From contig VXNG01000103.1 of NCBI GenBank assembly GCA_009840695.1, positions 1 to 6,494 on the forward strand: a DNA stretch of 6,494 nucleotides, read 5' to 3'. Shown one piece after another: positions 1 through 5,459 of this stretch. Position 1 is the first letter of the stretch, and each line of letters starts with the position of its first letter. This DNA is from Acidimicrobiaceae bacterium. Its GTDB lineage: Bacteria > Actinomycetota > Acidimicrobiia > Acidimicrobiales > Aldehydirespiratoraceae. A model generated the notes under the pieces. The model had not been told where the DNA came from, searched no databases, and saw only the letters and a program-made list of their open reading frames with translations. The position numbers and the translations under genes are program-made.

Positions 1-526
1 TGTTGGAGCCGTACTCCCACTGCTCGCCCGGGTCGAAGAGCAGGGGCGTCTCGATGGAGGCGTACGAGGCCTCCACCACCCAGGGCTGATCCTGCTCGTT
101 GGCCAGCCTGGTGTACGTCTCGTTGAAGAAGTCGTAGGTGAGCCCAGCGGTGTGGGTCAACAGTTGGCGGGTCGTAATGTCGCTCTTGGGCGAGCGCAGT
201 CTCGGCGTTCCGTCGTCGCCCATTCCCTCCAGAACTTGGAGCCCGCCGATCCTCGGCACGTAATCCTTCGCGGGGGCGTCCAGGTCCAGGTCGCCCTGCT
301 CGACCAGCTGAAGGCAGGCGGTGCCACCGATCGCCTTGGTGGTCGAGAAGATGGCGCACACCGTGTCGGTGGTGAAGGCATCACCCCCGAGAACGCGTTC
401 GCCCCGAGCGCCCGCATAGATCACGCCGTCGCGGTCAGTGGCGACGGCAGCGACGCCGGGCACGCGCGGCGATCCCGATACAACGCCATCCAGTACCGCA
501 TCCGCGGCAGCACTCAACTCGCTCAT
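1..526 (-). CDS. Serine hydrolase, beta-lactamase/family VIII esterase type (C-terminus cut by window edge)
   Basis: The first 175 residues of a penicillin-binding-protein-like serine hydrolase are visible; the gene runs off the left edge. This fold includes class C beta-lactamases, family VIII carboxylesterases and D-amino-acid peptidases. The nucleophile motif is S61-T-T-K64, preceded by a typical '[11 protein letters not shown]' context. The conserved stretch '[13 protein letters not shown]' follows at about 117-129, and the second catalytic motif Y172-G-S-N175 sits at the edge after 'LFDPGEQWE'. I see no signal peptide or lipobox, so a cytoplasmic esterase is more likely than a cell-wall enzyme or secreted beta-lactamase. 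The start is ATG at 526-524, with an AAGGAG ribosome site 7 nt upstream. The gene diverges from ligJ, so it could share control with it and remove an ester group from an aromatic substrate, but that is inference. Substrate unknown; family assignment secure. Confidence 0.9.
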   Translation of the reverse strand, partial: MSELSAAADAVLDGVVSGSPRVPGVAAVATDRDGVIYAGARGERVLGGDAFTTDTVCAIFSTTKAIGGTACLQLVEQGDLDLDAPAKDYVPRIGGLQVLEGMGDDGTPRLRSPKSDITTRQLLTHTAGLTYDFFNETYTRLANEQDQPWVVEASYASIETPLLFDPGEQWEYGSN

Positions 527-557
527 CACATCTCTCCTTCTGCGATAGCCAGATGTG
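527..557 (-). promoter_or_regulatory. Ribosome site in the loop of a possible hairpin before the serine hydrolase
   Basis: Reading the minus strand, CACATCT (557-551) and AGATGTG (533-527) are a perfect 7-bp inverted repeat. The 17-nt loop between them ends with the Shine-Dalgarno sequence AAGGAG (539-534), and the downstream arm abuts the ATG at 526. In mRNA this would place the ribosome site in a loop and the start codon directly after a stem. The ribosome site is convincing. The hairpin is short and could be chance or a DNA operator. Confidence 0.45.
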
Positions 558-664
558 GGATCAAACTCTGTCACTACCTCCGCCGCCCGTCCACTTGCTC
601 GGCCGCCCGCACCCGACGGCTCGGATCCGTAGGATTCGTGCGGCCCGACCCGGGAGGGACTCCG
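527..664. promoter_or_regulatory. Divergent spacer between serine hydrolase and ligJ, with candidate ligJ -10 and ribosome site
   Basis: This 138-bp spacer must hold the start signals for both divergent genes. For ligJ, TAGGAT at 630-635 fits the actinobacterial TANNNT -10 pattern and would put the transcript start near 641-643. I see no good -35 at the right distance. GGGAGGG at 652-658 lies 6 nt before the TTG start and is a strong ribosome site. Just upstream, 622-630 and 631-639 form an imperfect tandem repeat (CGGATCCGT/AGGATTCGT, 7 of 9 matching) that overlaps the candidate -10. On the minus strand only weak promoter-like sequence is visible. No open frame here looks like a gene. Confidence 0.4.
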
Positions 665-1687
665 TTGATCATCGACTGCCACGGCCACTACACCACCACG
701 CCGCCCGCGGTGGGGGAGTGGCGCGAGGCCCAGAAAGCCGCGGTGGCCGCCGACCCCGATCATGTGGGCTCGGCGGGTGAGATCGCAGTGACCGACGACG
801 AGATTCGCGAGAGCCTGGAAGACGCCCAACTGGCCTTCCAGCGCGAGCGGGGCACCGACCTGACGATCTTCTCGCCCCGGGCCAGCTGGATGGGCCATCA
901 CATCGGCAACGAGCACACCTCCAGGTTCTGGACTCAGCATCAGAACGAGCTGATCCGGCGGGTGTGCGACCTCTACCCCCGCAATTTCGCACCGGTAGCC
1001 CAGCTGCCCCAATCGCCGGGGGCGCCCATCGATGCCTCGGTGCGGGAGCTGCGCCGCTGCGTCACCGGGATGGGCTTCATCGGATGCAACGTCAACCCCG
1101 ACCCCAGCGGCGGTCACTGGAACGGGCCTCCGCTGTGGGATCGCTACTGGTGGCCGCTGTGGGAGGCGATGTGCGAGTTCGACGTGCCCGCCATGATCCA
1201 CGTGAGCGCCACCTGCAACGAGAACTTCCACACCACCGGCTCGCACTACCTGGGCGCCGACACGACCGCCTTCATGCAGGCGCTGACATCGGGGTTCATG
1301 ACCGACTTCGACGGGTTGCGCCTGGTGATACCCCACGGCGGGGGAGCGGTTCCGTACCACTGGGGGCGCTTCAGGGGCATGGCCCAGGACTCCGGCTGGG
1401 ACTTCGACGGGCTGTTGGAGCACGTCTGGTTCGACACCTGCGTCTACCACCAGCGGGGCATCGACCTGCTCGTAGACGTGGTACCGGCCGACAACATCCT
1501 GTTCGCGTCGGAGATGGTGGGCGCGGTGCGCGGCATCGATCCGGTGACCGGCCACTACTACGACGACACCCGTCGCTATATCGACAATGCCGATCTAGAC
1601 GACGCGGCTCGGGCCAAGATCTTCGAGGGCAACGCCCGGCGCGTCTATCCCCGGCTGGAGGTCGGGCAACAGGAGAGGGTCAGCTGA
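665..1687 (+). CDS. ligJ: 4-oxalomesaconate hydratase (LigJ), amidohydrolase superfamily
   Basis: Predicted cytoplasmic metal-dependent hydratase that adds water to the isomerised oxalomesaconate (2-keto-4-carboxy-3-hexenedioate), giving 4-carboxy-4-hydroxy-2-oxoadipate in the protocatechuate 4,5-cleavage pathway. The 340-residue product matches the family length and its characteristic segments: 'MIIDCHGHY' at the N-terminus, '[17 protein letters not shown]' (65-81), 'NPDPSGGHW' (144-152), '[16 protein letters not shown]' (223-238) and '[15 protein letters not shown]' (279-293). H6 and H8 form the HxH metal motif; H179, H224 and E283 fall where LigJ has its other metal-binding and catalytic residues. 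The start is TTG at 665, because the family begins exactly there and a GGGAGGG ribosome site sits 6 nt upstream. The frame is open back to 152, but that part is antisense to the serine hydrolase. It converges on ligI, overlapping it by 8 bp. This is the LigJ type, not the unrelated GalB hydratase. Confidence 0.95.
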   Translation: MIIDCHGHYTTTPPAVGEWREAQKAAVAADPDHVGSAGEIAVTDDEIRESLEDAQLAFQRERGTDLTIFSPRASWMGHHIGNEHTSRFWTQHQNELIRRVCDLYPRNFAPVAQLPQSPGAPIDASVRELRRCVTGMGFIGCNVNPDPSGGHWNGPPLWDRYWWPLWEAMCEFDVPAMIHVSATCNENFHTTGSHYLGADTTAFMQALTSGFMTDFDGLRLVIPHGGGAVPYHWGRFRGMAQDSGWDFDGLLEHVWFDTCVYHQRGIDLLVDVVPADNILFASEMVGAVRGIDPVTGHYYDDTRRYIDNADLDDAARAKIFEGNARRVYPRLEVGQQERVS

Positions 1688-2561
1688 AGTCGTAGAGACG
1701 CTGGGGGTTGTCGACGAGGATCCGGTTGCGGTCCGCCTCGCCGGGAGCGAATACGGCCAGCAGGTCCACGAGGTCCCCGTCGTCGGGCATGTGGCGCACG
1801 TTGGGGTGGGGCCAGTCGGTGCCCCACAGAACCCGATCGCCCGCTGCCGCGATGAGCGCGCGGCCCAGCGGCGCCACGTCGTCATAGGGCGGCCGTCCGT
1901 TGGCGGTGAGCCGCTCGGCGCCGGAGATCTTGACCCAGGCCCGCTCGTCCTCCATCAACTCCAGCAGTGCCACCAAGGGCGGCTGGCCCATGCCGCCGGA
2001 GGCCGGCACCCGGCCCATGTGGTCGATGATGAACGGGCACGGCAGGCCGAGCAGCACGCGGGAGAAGTCAGCGAGGTCGGCTGCGTCGAGGTGCACCACC
2101 ATGTGCCAGCCCCGGGAGGCCACCCGGCGGGCCGTGCCCCTGAAGGCCCTGAGGTCGCCACCTCCCAGGTGCCTGACGAAATTGAACCGGACGCCGCGCA
2201 CGCCGGCGTCGTGCAGCCGGTCGATCTCCGAGTCGGGGCAGGACTCGTCGATCATGGCCACTCCGGCATACCGTCCCCGCGCCCGCTGGAGAGCGTCGAC
2301 CATGGCCGAGTTGTCGGTGCCGTGGCAGCTGGCCTGGACCAGCACCGCCCGGCTCAGCCCCATCCGATGGTGCAGGGCTTGGAGCTGCTCGACTCCGGCG
2401 TCGGGGGGCGTGTAGGCGCGGCCGGCGGCGAAAGGAAAGCGGCTAGCCGGCCCGAAGACGTGGCAGTGGGCGTCGCAGGCATTGGGGGGCACGGTGAACG
2501 CGACGGGAGGGTGCGGATCGGGATGGGGCGGCGGGATGCTCGGCCCGCTGTTCGGCGGCAT
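1680..2561 (-). CDS. ligI: 2-pyrone-4,6-dicarboxylate lactonase (LigI)
   Basis: Predicted hydrolase opening the lactone 2-pyrone-4,6-dicarboxylate to 4-oxalomesaconate (EC 3.1.1.57), the step before LigU and LigJ. The 293-residue protein has the family length and hallmarks: 'CDAHCHVFGP' (29-38) with H32 and H34, 'RAYTPPDA' (48-55), 'VLVQASCHGTDN' (73-84), 'GVRGVRFNF' (120-128), 'IIDHMGR' (178-184) with H181, and 'LWGTDWPHPN' (245-254) with D249, the expected catalytic base. Unlike typical amidohydrolases, LigI is reported to work without bound metal. The proline-rich first 25 residues are probably disordered. The ATG start lies 12 bp after the ligU stop. Its AGGA is only 2 nt from the start, so translation may be coupled to ligU. 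The stop overlaps the end of convergent ligJ. Other amidohydrolase-2 lactonases are possible, but the 'QASCHGTDN' and 'YTPPDA' motifs argue for this one. Confidence 0.93.
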   Translation of the reverse strand: MPPNSGPSIPPPHPDPHPPVAFTVPPNACDAHCHVFGPASRFPFAAGRAYTPPDAGVEQLQALHHRMGLSRAVLVQASCHGTDNSAMVDALQRARGRYAGVAMIDESCPDSEIDRLHDAGVRGVRFNFVRHLGGGDLRAFRGTARRVASRGWHMVVHLDAADLADFSRVLLGLPCPFIIDHMGRVPASGGMGQPPLVALLELMEDERAWVKISGAERLTANGRPPYDDVAPLGRALIAAAGDRVLWGTDWPHPNVRHMPDDGDLVDLLAVFAPGEADRNRILVDNPQRLYDFS

Positions 2562-2573
2562 GGTCCTGCGGGC

Positions 2574-3710
2574 TCAGGAGGGCCGGGGGAACACCACGCC
2601 GTCGAACAGCTTGCGAGCGGTGCGGATGATTCCCGCGCTCTCCACCGCGGGCGCAATTCCGGACCGGAGGGTCAGGTTCACCGCGGCCTCGAAAGTGCCG
2701 GTCGGATGCTCCAGAGTGACCACGCGGTCGATCCGCAAGGGCTCGGCGGTTCCAGTGTCGTCGCCGCCGGCGGGCAGCATCTCGTGGCCGACGGCCCCGG
2801 GCAGCACCGCGGCGGTGGCGACCGTGACCGCCCCGAGCACACCGATCGCCTCATGGCAGCGGTGGGGGATGAAGGTCCGGGTGCAGATATCTCCGGCCGC
2901 GGTCCGGGGTGGCGCCACCAGGGTCATCTTGGGCACGGTGGAGGCGGTCACGTCTCCCAGACCCATCAGATGGCCCGCAGCGGCGCGGATCTCCTCGAGC
3001 CGGACCCGCAGAGCGGCGTTGGCCTCGAGGGTGGCACAGTCCTCGTAGCCGGTAACGGCCAGATCACCCGCTCTCATCACCACTGTCGGCATCCCGTTGT
3101 CGACGAGGGTGCAGTCCACTCCCTCGACGCAGTCGGCGAGCCTGCCGGTGGGCAGCAACGCGCCGCAGGAGCCTCCCGCGACATCCTCGAAGTCGAGCCG
3201 GACCGCGGCTGCCGTGCCGGGCACGCCGTCGATGGCGGCCGGGCCCGAGTAGTCAGGCATGCCGTCGCGCAGCGGGAATGTCGCGGTCGCCACCGATCCG
3301 GTGTTCACCATGTGGATTCGAACCCGCGCCTCGGCTCCGGCAACCGGCACCAGGCCTCTCTCCACCGCGAACGGCCCCACCCCGGCCAGCATGTTGCCGC
3401 AGTTCTGGGCATCGCTGACCAGAGGCTCGTCCACCGAGGGCTGAAGGAACAGGTAGTCCACGTCCGCGCCCGGTCGGGCCGCCGGACCGATAACGGCCAC
3501 CTTCGTGGTGAGCGCATGGGCTCCACCGATGCCGTCGATCTGGCGGGGGTCCGGAGAGCCGACGATGCGCAGGATGAGGTCGTCGCGCTGGGCCGGATCG
3601 TCGGGCAGGTCACGGCTGCGGAAGTAGGCCCCCTTCGACGTTCCGCCCCGCATCAGCATGCACGGCACGCTCTCAATCACGTCGCCAGTGTGCCCGCGTC
3701 GTCGCCTCAT
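2574..3710 (-). CDS. ligU: 4-oxalomesaconate tautomerase/isomerase (LigU/GalD), PrpF family
   Basis: Predicted cofactor-independent isomerase of the PrpF/diaminopimelate-epimerase-like fold. GalD was described as the 4-oxalomesaconate tautomerase; LigU as a 1,3-allylic isomerase making the substrate of LigJ. Visible family motifs are 'PCMLMRGGTSKGAYF' (16-30), 'GSPDPRQIDGIGG' (51-63), K70 in 'LTTKVA', 'NCGNMLAGVGPFAVERGLV' (103-121) with C104, 'HMVNTG' and 'MGLGDVTASTVPKM'. K70 and C104 have the same 34-residue spacing as the proposed catalytic Lys/Cys pair of LigU. The protein is 378 residues from ATG 3710, slightly long. Starting at GTG 3680 gives MIESVPCMLMRG, which matches the short N-terminus of GalD, whereas the ATG adds an unusual MRRRR leader. 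Neither start has a good ribosome site. It is first of a two-gene operon with ligI and divergent from mct. Methylaconitate isomerase PrpF is an alternative, but the neighbours favour LigU. Confidence 0.93.
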   Translation of the reverse strand: MRRRRGHTGDVIESVPCMLMRGGTSKGAYFRSRDLPDDPAQRDDLILRIVGSPDPRQIDGIGGAHALTTKVAVIGPAARPGADVDYLFLQPSVDEPLVSDAQNCGNMLAGVGPFAVERGLVPVAGAEARVRIHMVNTGSVATATFPLRDGMPDYSGPAAIDGVPGTAAAVRLDFEDVAGGSCGALLPTGRLADCVEGVDCTLVDNGMPTVVMRAGDLAVTGYEDCATLEANAALRVRLEEIRAAAGHLMGLGDVTASTVPKMTLVAPPRTAAGDICTRTFIPHRCHEAIGVLGAVTVATAAVLPGAVGHEMLPAGGDDTGTAEPLRIDRVVTLEHPTGTFEAAVNLTLRSGIAPAVESAGIIRTARKLFDGVVFPRPS

Positions 3711-3739
3711 GGCTCCGCGTGGGTAGGTTCGTGACTGTG
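3678..3739. promoter_or_regulatory. Compressed divergent start region of ligU and mct
   Basis: With the outermost starts (ATG 3710 minus, GTG 3719 plus) only 8 bp separate the two genes. With the inner starts (GTG 3680 minus, GTG 3737 plus) the gap is 56 bp. No strong Shine-Dalgarno precedes any of these. On the plus strand TAGGTT at 3724-3729 fits a TANNNT -10 and would start a transcript at about GTG 3737, giving a leaderless message. Alternatively GGTAGG (3722-3727) is a weak ribosome site 9 nt before that GTG. At least one promoter must lie inside the opposing transcribed region. Boundaries and signals are tentative. Confidence 0.3.
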
Positions 3740-4972
3740 ATCGGCGGTGCCCCGCTCGACGGTCTGAGAGTTGTCGAAGGCTCGGCCTTCGTGGCCGCGC
3801 CCTCGGGGGGAATGGCGCTGGCCCAGCTCGGCGCCGAGGTGGTGCGGTTCGACAGGATCGGCGGTGGGATCGACTACGGCCGCTGGCCTCTTACTGCCGA
3901 GGGGCGTTCTCTGTACTGGGCGGGCTTGAACAAAGGCAAGAAGTCCCTGGCCGTCGACCTGGCCAACCCCCGTGCCCAGGAACTGATCACCGAGCTCATC
4001 GGCGCGGCGGGAACGTTCCTCACCAACTTCCCGGCTCGGGGGTGGATGGCGCCGGAACGGCTGGTCCGTAGCCGGGCGGACCTGGTGATGGTGGCGATAA
4101 CCGGCAACCGCGACGGCACTACTGCGGTGGACTACACCGTGAACGCCGCCATGGGGTTCCCGATGGTGACTGGTCCCGCCGGCAGCGTGGGCCCAATAAA
4201 CAGCGTCCTGCCAGCCTGGGATCTGCTGTGCGGGCAGACGGCGGCGGTTGGGATCCTGGCCGCAGAGCGACGCCGCCTGCTGACGGGAGAGGGCTCGCTG
4301 ATGACCCTGGCGTTGAGCGATGTCGCGCTGGCCGCCACAGCCGCGCTGGGCTATGTGGCCGAGGTCCAGGTCAACGGAGCAGAGCGACCCCGCTGCGGCA
4401 ATGACCTCTACGGGGCCTTCGGCGCCGAGCTTTCCACGTCCGAGGGCCGGCGCGTCTACGCGGTAGCCATCAGCCGCCGCCAGTGGGACTCGCTGCTCGA
4501 GGCCACCGAGAGTGACGCTTCCGTAGCCGAGATCGCCGCGGATCGCGGCCTCGACTTCGGCGACGAGGGCGACCGCTTCGAAGCACGTCTCCAGCTCAAG
4601 TCGGCGATGCAGGCCTGGACCGGAACCAGGACCCTCACCGAGGTGGCTGAGCGCTTCGACCGATGCGGAGTGTGCTGGGGCCCCTACCAGACCTTCACCG
4701 AACTGGTTGAGACCGATCGGCGCTGCTCGCCGGACGCGGGGCTGTTCATTGAGGTGGATCAGCCCGGGATCGGCCCTTACCTGACCCCGGTGTCGCCGCT
4801 GGCCCCCATCGGCGCTGGTGGCCGGCCGATGACCGACGGCGGCAGGGACGCGGTGGCTCCTGTGCTGGGAGAGCACACCGACGAAGTGCTGGCCGGATGG
4901 CTGGGGCTCTCAGCCGCTGAGATCGGCCGTCTGCACGACATCGGAGTGGTCGCGGGCTCTGACTCCGTGTAG
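3719..4972 (+). CDS. mct: 2-methylfumaryl-CoA isomerase-like family III CoA-transferase (mesaconyl-CoA C1-C4 CoA transferase)
   Basis: A family III (CaiB/BaiF) CoA-transferase. Its closest relatives, as I recall them, are 2-methylfumaryl-CoA isomerases (EC 5.4.1.3), which move CoA within one molecule from C1 to C4 of mesaconyl-CoA in the 3-hydroxypropionate bicycle. Shared segments are 'DGLRVVEGSAFVAAPSGGM' (14-32), 'AQLGAEVVRFD' (35-45), 'GGGIDYGRWP' (48-57), 'WAGLNKGKKSLAVDL' (67-81), 'LTNFPARGW' (101-109), 'VDYTVNAAMGFPMVTGP' (137-153), 'LPAWDLLCGQ' (164-173), 'GNDLYGAFG' and C-terminal 'LGEHTDE...GRLHDIGVVAG'. D168 in 'PAWD' sits where the catalytic Asp of this fold is expected. Length 417 is normal. 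The start is uncertain: GTG 3719, 3731 or 3737 all leave the family core intact, and 3737 has the best upstream spacing. No other bicycle genes are in the window. It diverges from ligU, so a related unsaturated dicarboxylate could be its substrate, which is inference. Confidence 0.88.
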   Translation: MGRFVTVIGGAPLDGLRVVEGSAFVAAPSGGMALAQLGAEVVRFDRIGGGIDYGRWPLTAEGRSLYWAGLNKGKKSLAVDLANPRAQELITELIGAAGTFLTNFPARGWMAPERLVRSRADLVMVAITGNRDGTTAVDYTVNAAMGFPMVTGPAGSVGPINSVLPAWDLLCGQTAAVGILAAERRRLLTGEGSLMTLALSDVALAATAALGYVAEVQVNGAERPRCGNDLYGAFGAELSTSEGRRVYAVAISRRQWDSLLEATESDASVAEIAADRGLDFGDEGDRFEARLQLKSAMQAWTGTRTLTEVAERFDRCGVCWGPYQTFTELVETDRRCSPDAGLFIEVDQPGIGPYLTPVSPLAPIGAGGRPMTDGGRDAVAPVLGEHTDEVLAGWLGLSAAEIGRLHDIGVVAGSDSV

Positions 4973-4973
4973 G

Positions 4974-5008
4974 GACTCGTCCGTGCCGCTGGCCGGTGCT
5001 GACGAATC
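4974..5008. terminator. Weak possible hairpin after mct
   Basis: GACTCGTC (4974-4981) and GACGAATC (5001-5008) can pair over 8 bp with one mismatch around a GC-rich 19-nt middle that could fold further. The hairpin starts 1 nt after the mct stop, as an end-of-gene structure would. It is followed by AAAATAGG rather than a T-tract on the plus strand, so it is not a classic intrinsic terminator. Confidence 0.25.
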
Positions 5009-5055
5009 AAAATAGGCCTCTGAAAAGTGGTTTTGTAAATTGTCCGACATTGGCC

Positions 5056-5093
5056 TTGCAGCATTGTATACCACTGCTATATGTTGTATACCG
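5056..5093 (+). promoter_or_regulatory. Candidate promoter of the WhiB-like gene
   Basis: TTGCAG (5056-5061) is a -35-like hexamer. It is followed after 16 bp by TATATG (5078-5083), preceded by TG at 5075-5076 as in an extended -10. Transcription would begin at about 5089-5091, only a few bases before ATG 5094, where no Shine-Dalgarno exists, so the message would be leaderless or nearly so, as is common in Actinobacteria. The stretch from about 5005 to 5093 is clearly more AT-rich than the rest of the window. Confidence 0.5.
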
Positions 5094-5098
5094 ATGCT
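5064..5098 (+). repeat. Two copies of a 15-bp element, 20 bp apart, across promoter and start codon of the WhiB-like gene
   Basis: TTGTATACCACTGCT (5064-5078) and TTGTATACCGATGCT (5084-5098) match at 13 of 15 positions, with an identical 9-bp core containing the palindrome GTATAC. Their 20-bp period puts both on about the same face of the helix. The first copy lies mainly in the -35/-10 spacer; the second covers the expected transcript start and the ATG (5094-5096). This is what a repressor operator would look like. The core resembles GntR-type operators of the TTGTATACAA kind (from memory). Confidence 0.55.
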
Positions 5099-5432
5099 CG
5101 AAGCCTACGAGACCGTCGCAGCACCTCTGGGGTCCACGGCGTGGATGGAGCACGGGCGCTGTGCGGGGGAGAGCAGCTTGTTCTTCGCACCCTTCGCGGA
5201 GCGACCCGAGGCCAGGGTGCGCCGCGAGGCCCGGGCCCGGTCGATATGCGAGCAGTGCATCGTGCTGCTCTCCTGCCGTGACTACGCCCGCCGGAACCGT
5301 GAGTTGGGCTTCTGGGGCGGGGAGAGCGAGTCGGAGCGGGCCGAGGCAGGCTTTGCGCCCACCACGCCGATCGTCGGCCGCAAGCGGGTGGCCGAGGAGC
5401 GGGCCCGCGACGCCATGCGTCGCGTCCTGTAG
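5094..5432 (+). CDS. WhiB-family iron-sulfur transcriptional regulator
   Basis: A 112-residue Wbl protein. Wbl proteins bind a [4Fe-4S] cluster, often contact the principal sigma factor, and sense redox or nitric oxide. The four cluster cysteines are C23, C52, C55 and C61 (C-x28-C-x2-C-x5-C), close to the spacing of WhiB1. W17 precedes C23 by the same distance as in WhiB1, followed by 'SLFFAP' (28-33). The family turn is 'GFWGG' (72-76), with Phe where Ile or Val is usual. The C-terminus 'GRKRVAEERARDAMRR' is basic and may touch DNA. The start is ATG 5094: the frame opens earlier (TTG 5040), but those 18 codons lie over the candidate promoter and repeats and look non-coding. It stands alone, in the same direction as mct after a 121-bp gap. 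Nothing shows that it controls the lig genes. Confidence 0.93.
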   Translation: MLEAYETVAAPLGSTAWMEHGRCAGESSLFFAPFAERPEARVRREARARSICEQCIVLLSCRDYARRNRELGFWGGESESERAEAGFAPTTPIVGRKRVAEERARDAMRRVL

Positions 5433-5441
5433 GTCAAGCCT

Positions 5442-5458
5442 CCCGGCCGGGCGCGCCC
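5442..5458. terminator. Overlapping GC palindromes between convergent genes
   Basis: The 27-bp gap between the WhiB-like stop and the dehydrogenase stop contains two overlapping perfect 10-bp palindromes, CCCGGCCGGG (5442-5451) and GGGCGCGCCC (5449-5458). They could form short alternative stems in transcripts from both sides, as a bidirectional terminator would. There is no T-tract on either strand and palindromes arise easily in GC-rich DNA, so this is weak. Confidence 0.25.
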
Positions 5459-5459
5459 G

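Noticed and set aside
152..664. Long in-frame N-terminal extension of ligJ (would make a 511-residue protein)
   Set aside because: It is antisense to the serine hydrolase for most of its length and has no recognisable protein character. The LigJ family begins exactly at TTG 665, with a strong ribosome site before it.
964..1695. 243-codon open frame in another plus-strand frame inside ligJ
   Set aside because: It is an Arg/Gly/Ala-rich frame-shifted reading of ligJ with no recognisable motif.
1791..3734. 647-codon open frame on the plus strand across ligI and ligU
   Set aside because: It lies antisense to two well-recognised genes. Its product is Gly/His/Arg-rich low-complexity sequence with no motifs, typical of a GC-rich shadow frame. 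It also runs into the start of mct.
3707..4876. 389-codon open frame on the minus strand across mct
   Set aside because: It is an antisense shadow of a gene with strong family similarity over its whole length. No domain is visible and there is no ribosome site.
5021..5034. AAAA-GTGG-TTTT mini-inverted repeat after mct
   Set aside because: A 4-bp A/T stem is too weak for a terminator and is expected by chance in the AT-richer spacer.
5040..5093. 18-codon TTG-started extension of the WhiB-like protein
   Set aside because: It covers the candidate promoter and the repeated element, and lacks a ribosome site. The ATG at 5094 gives a family-typical length. The extension would also add two cysteines outside the cluster motif.
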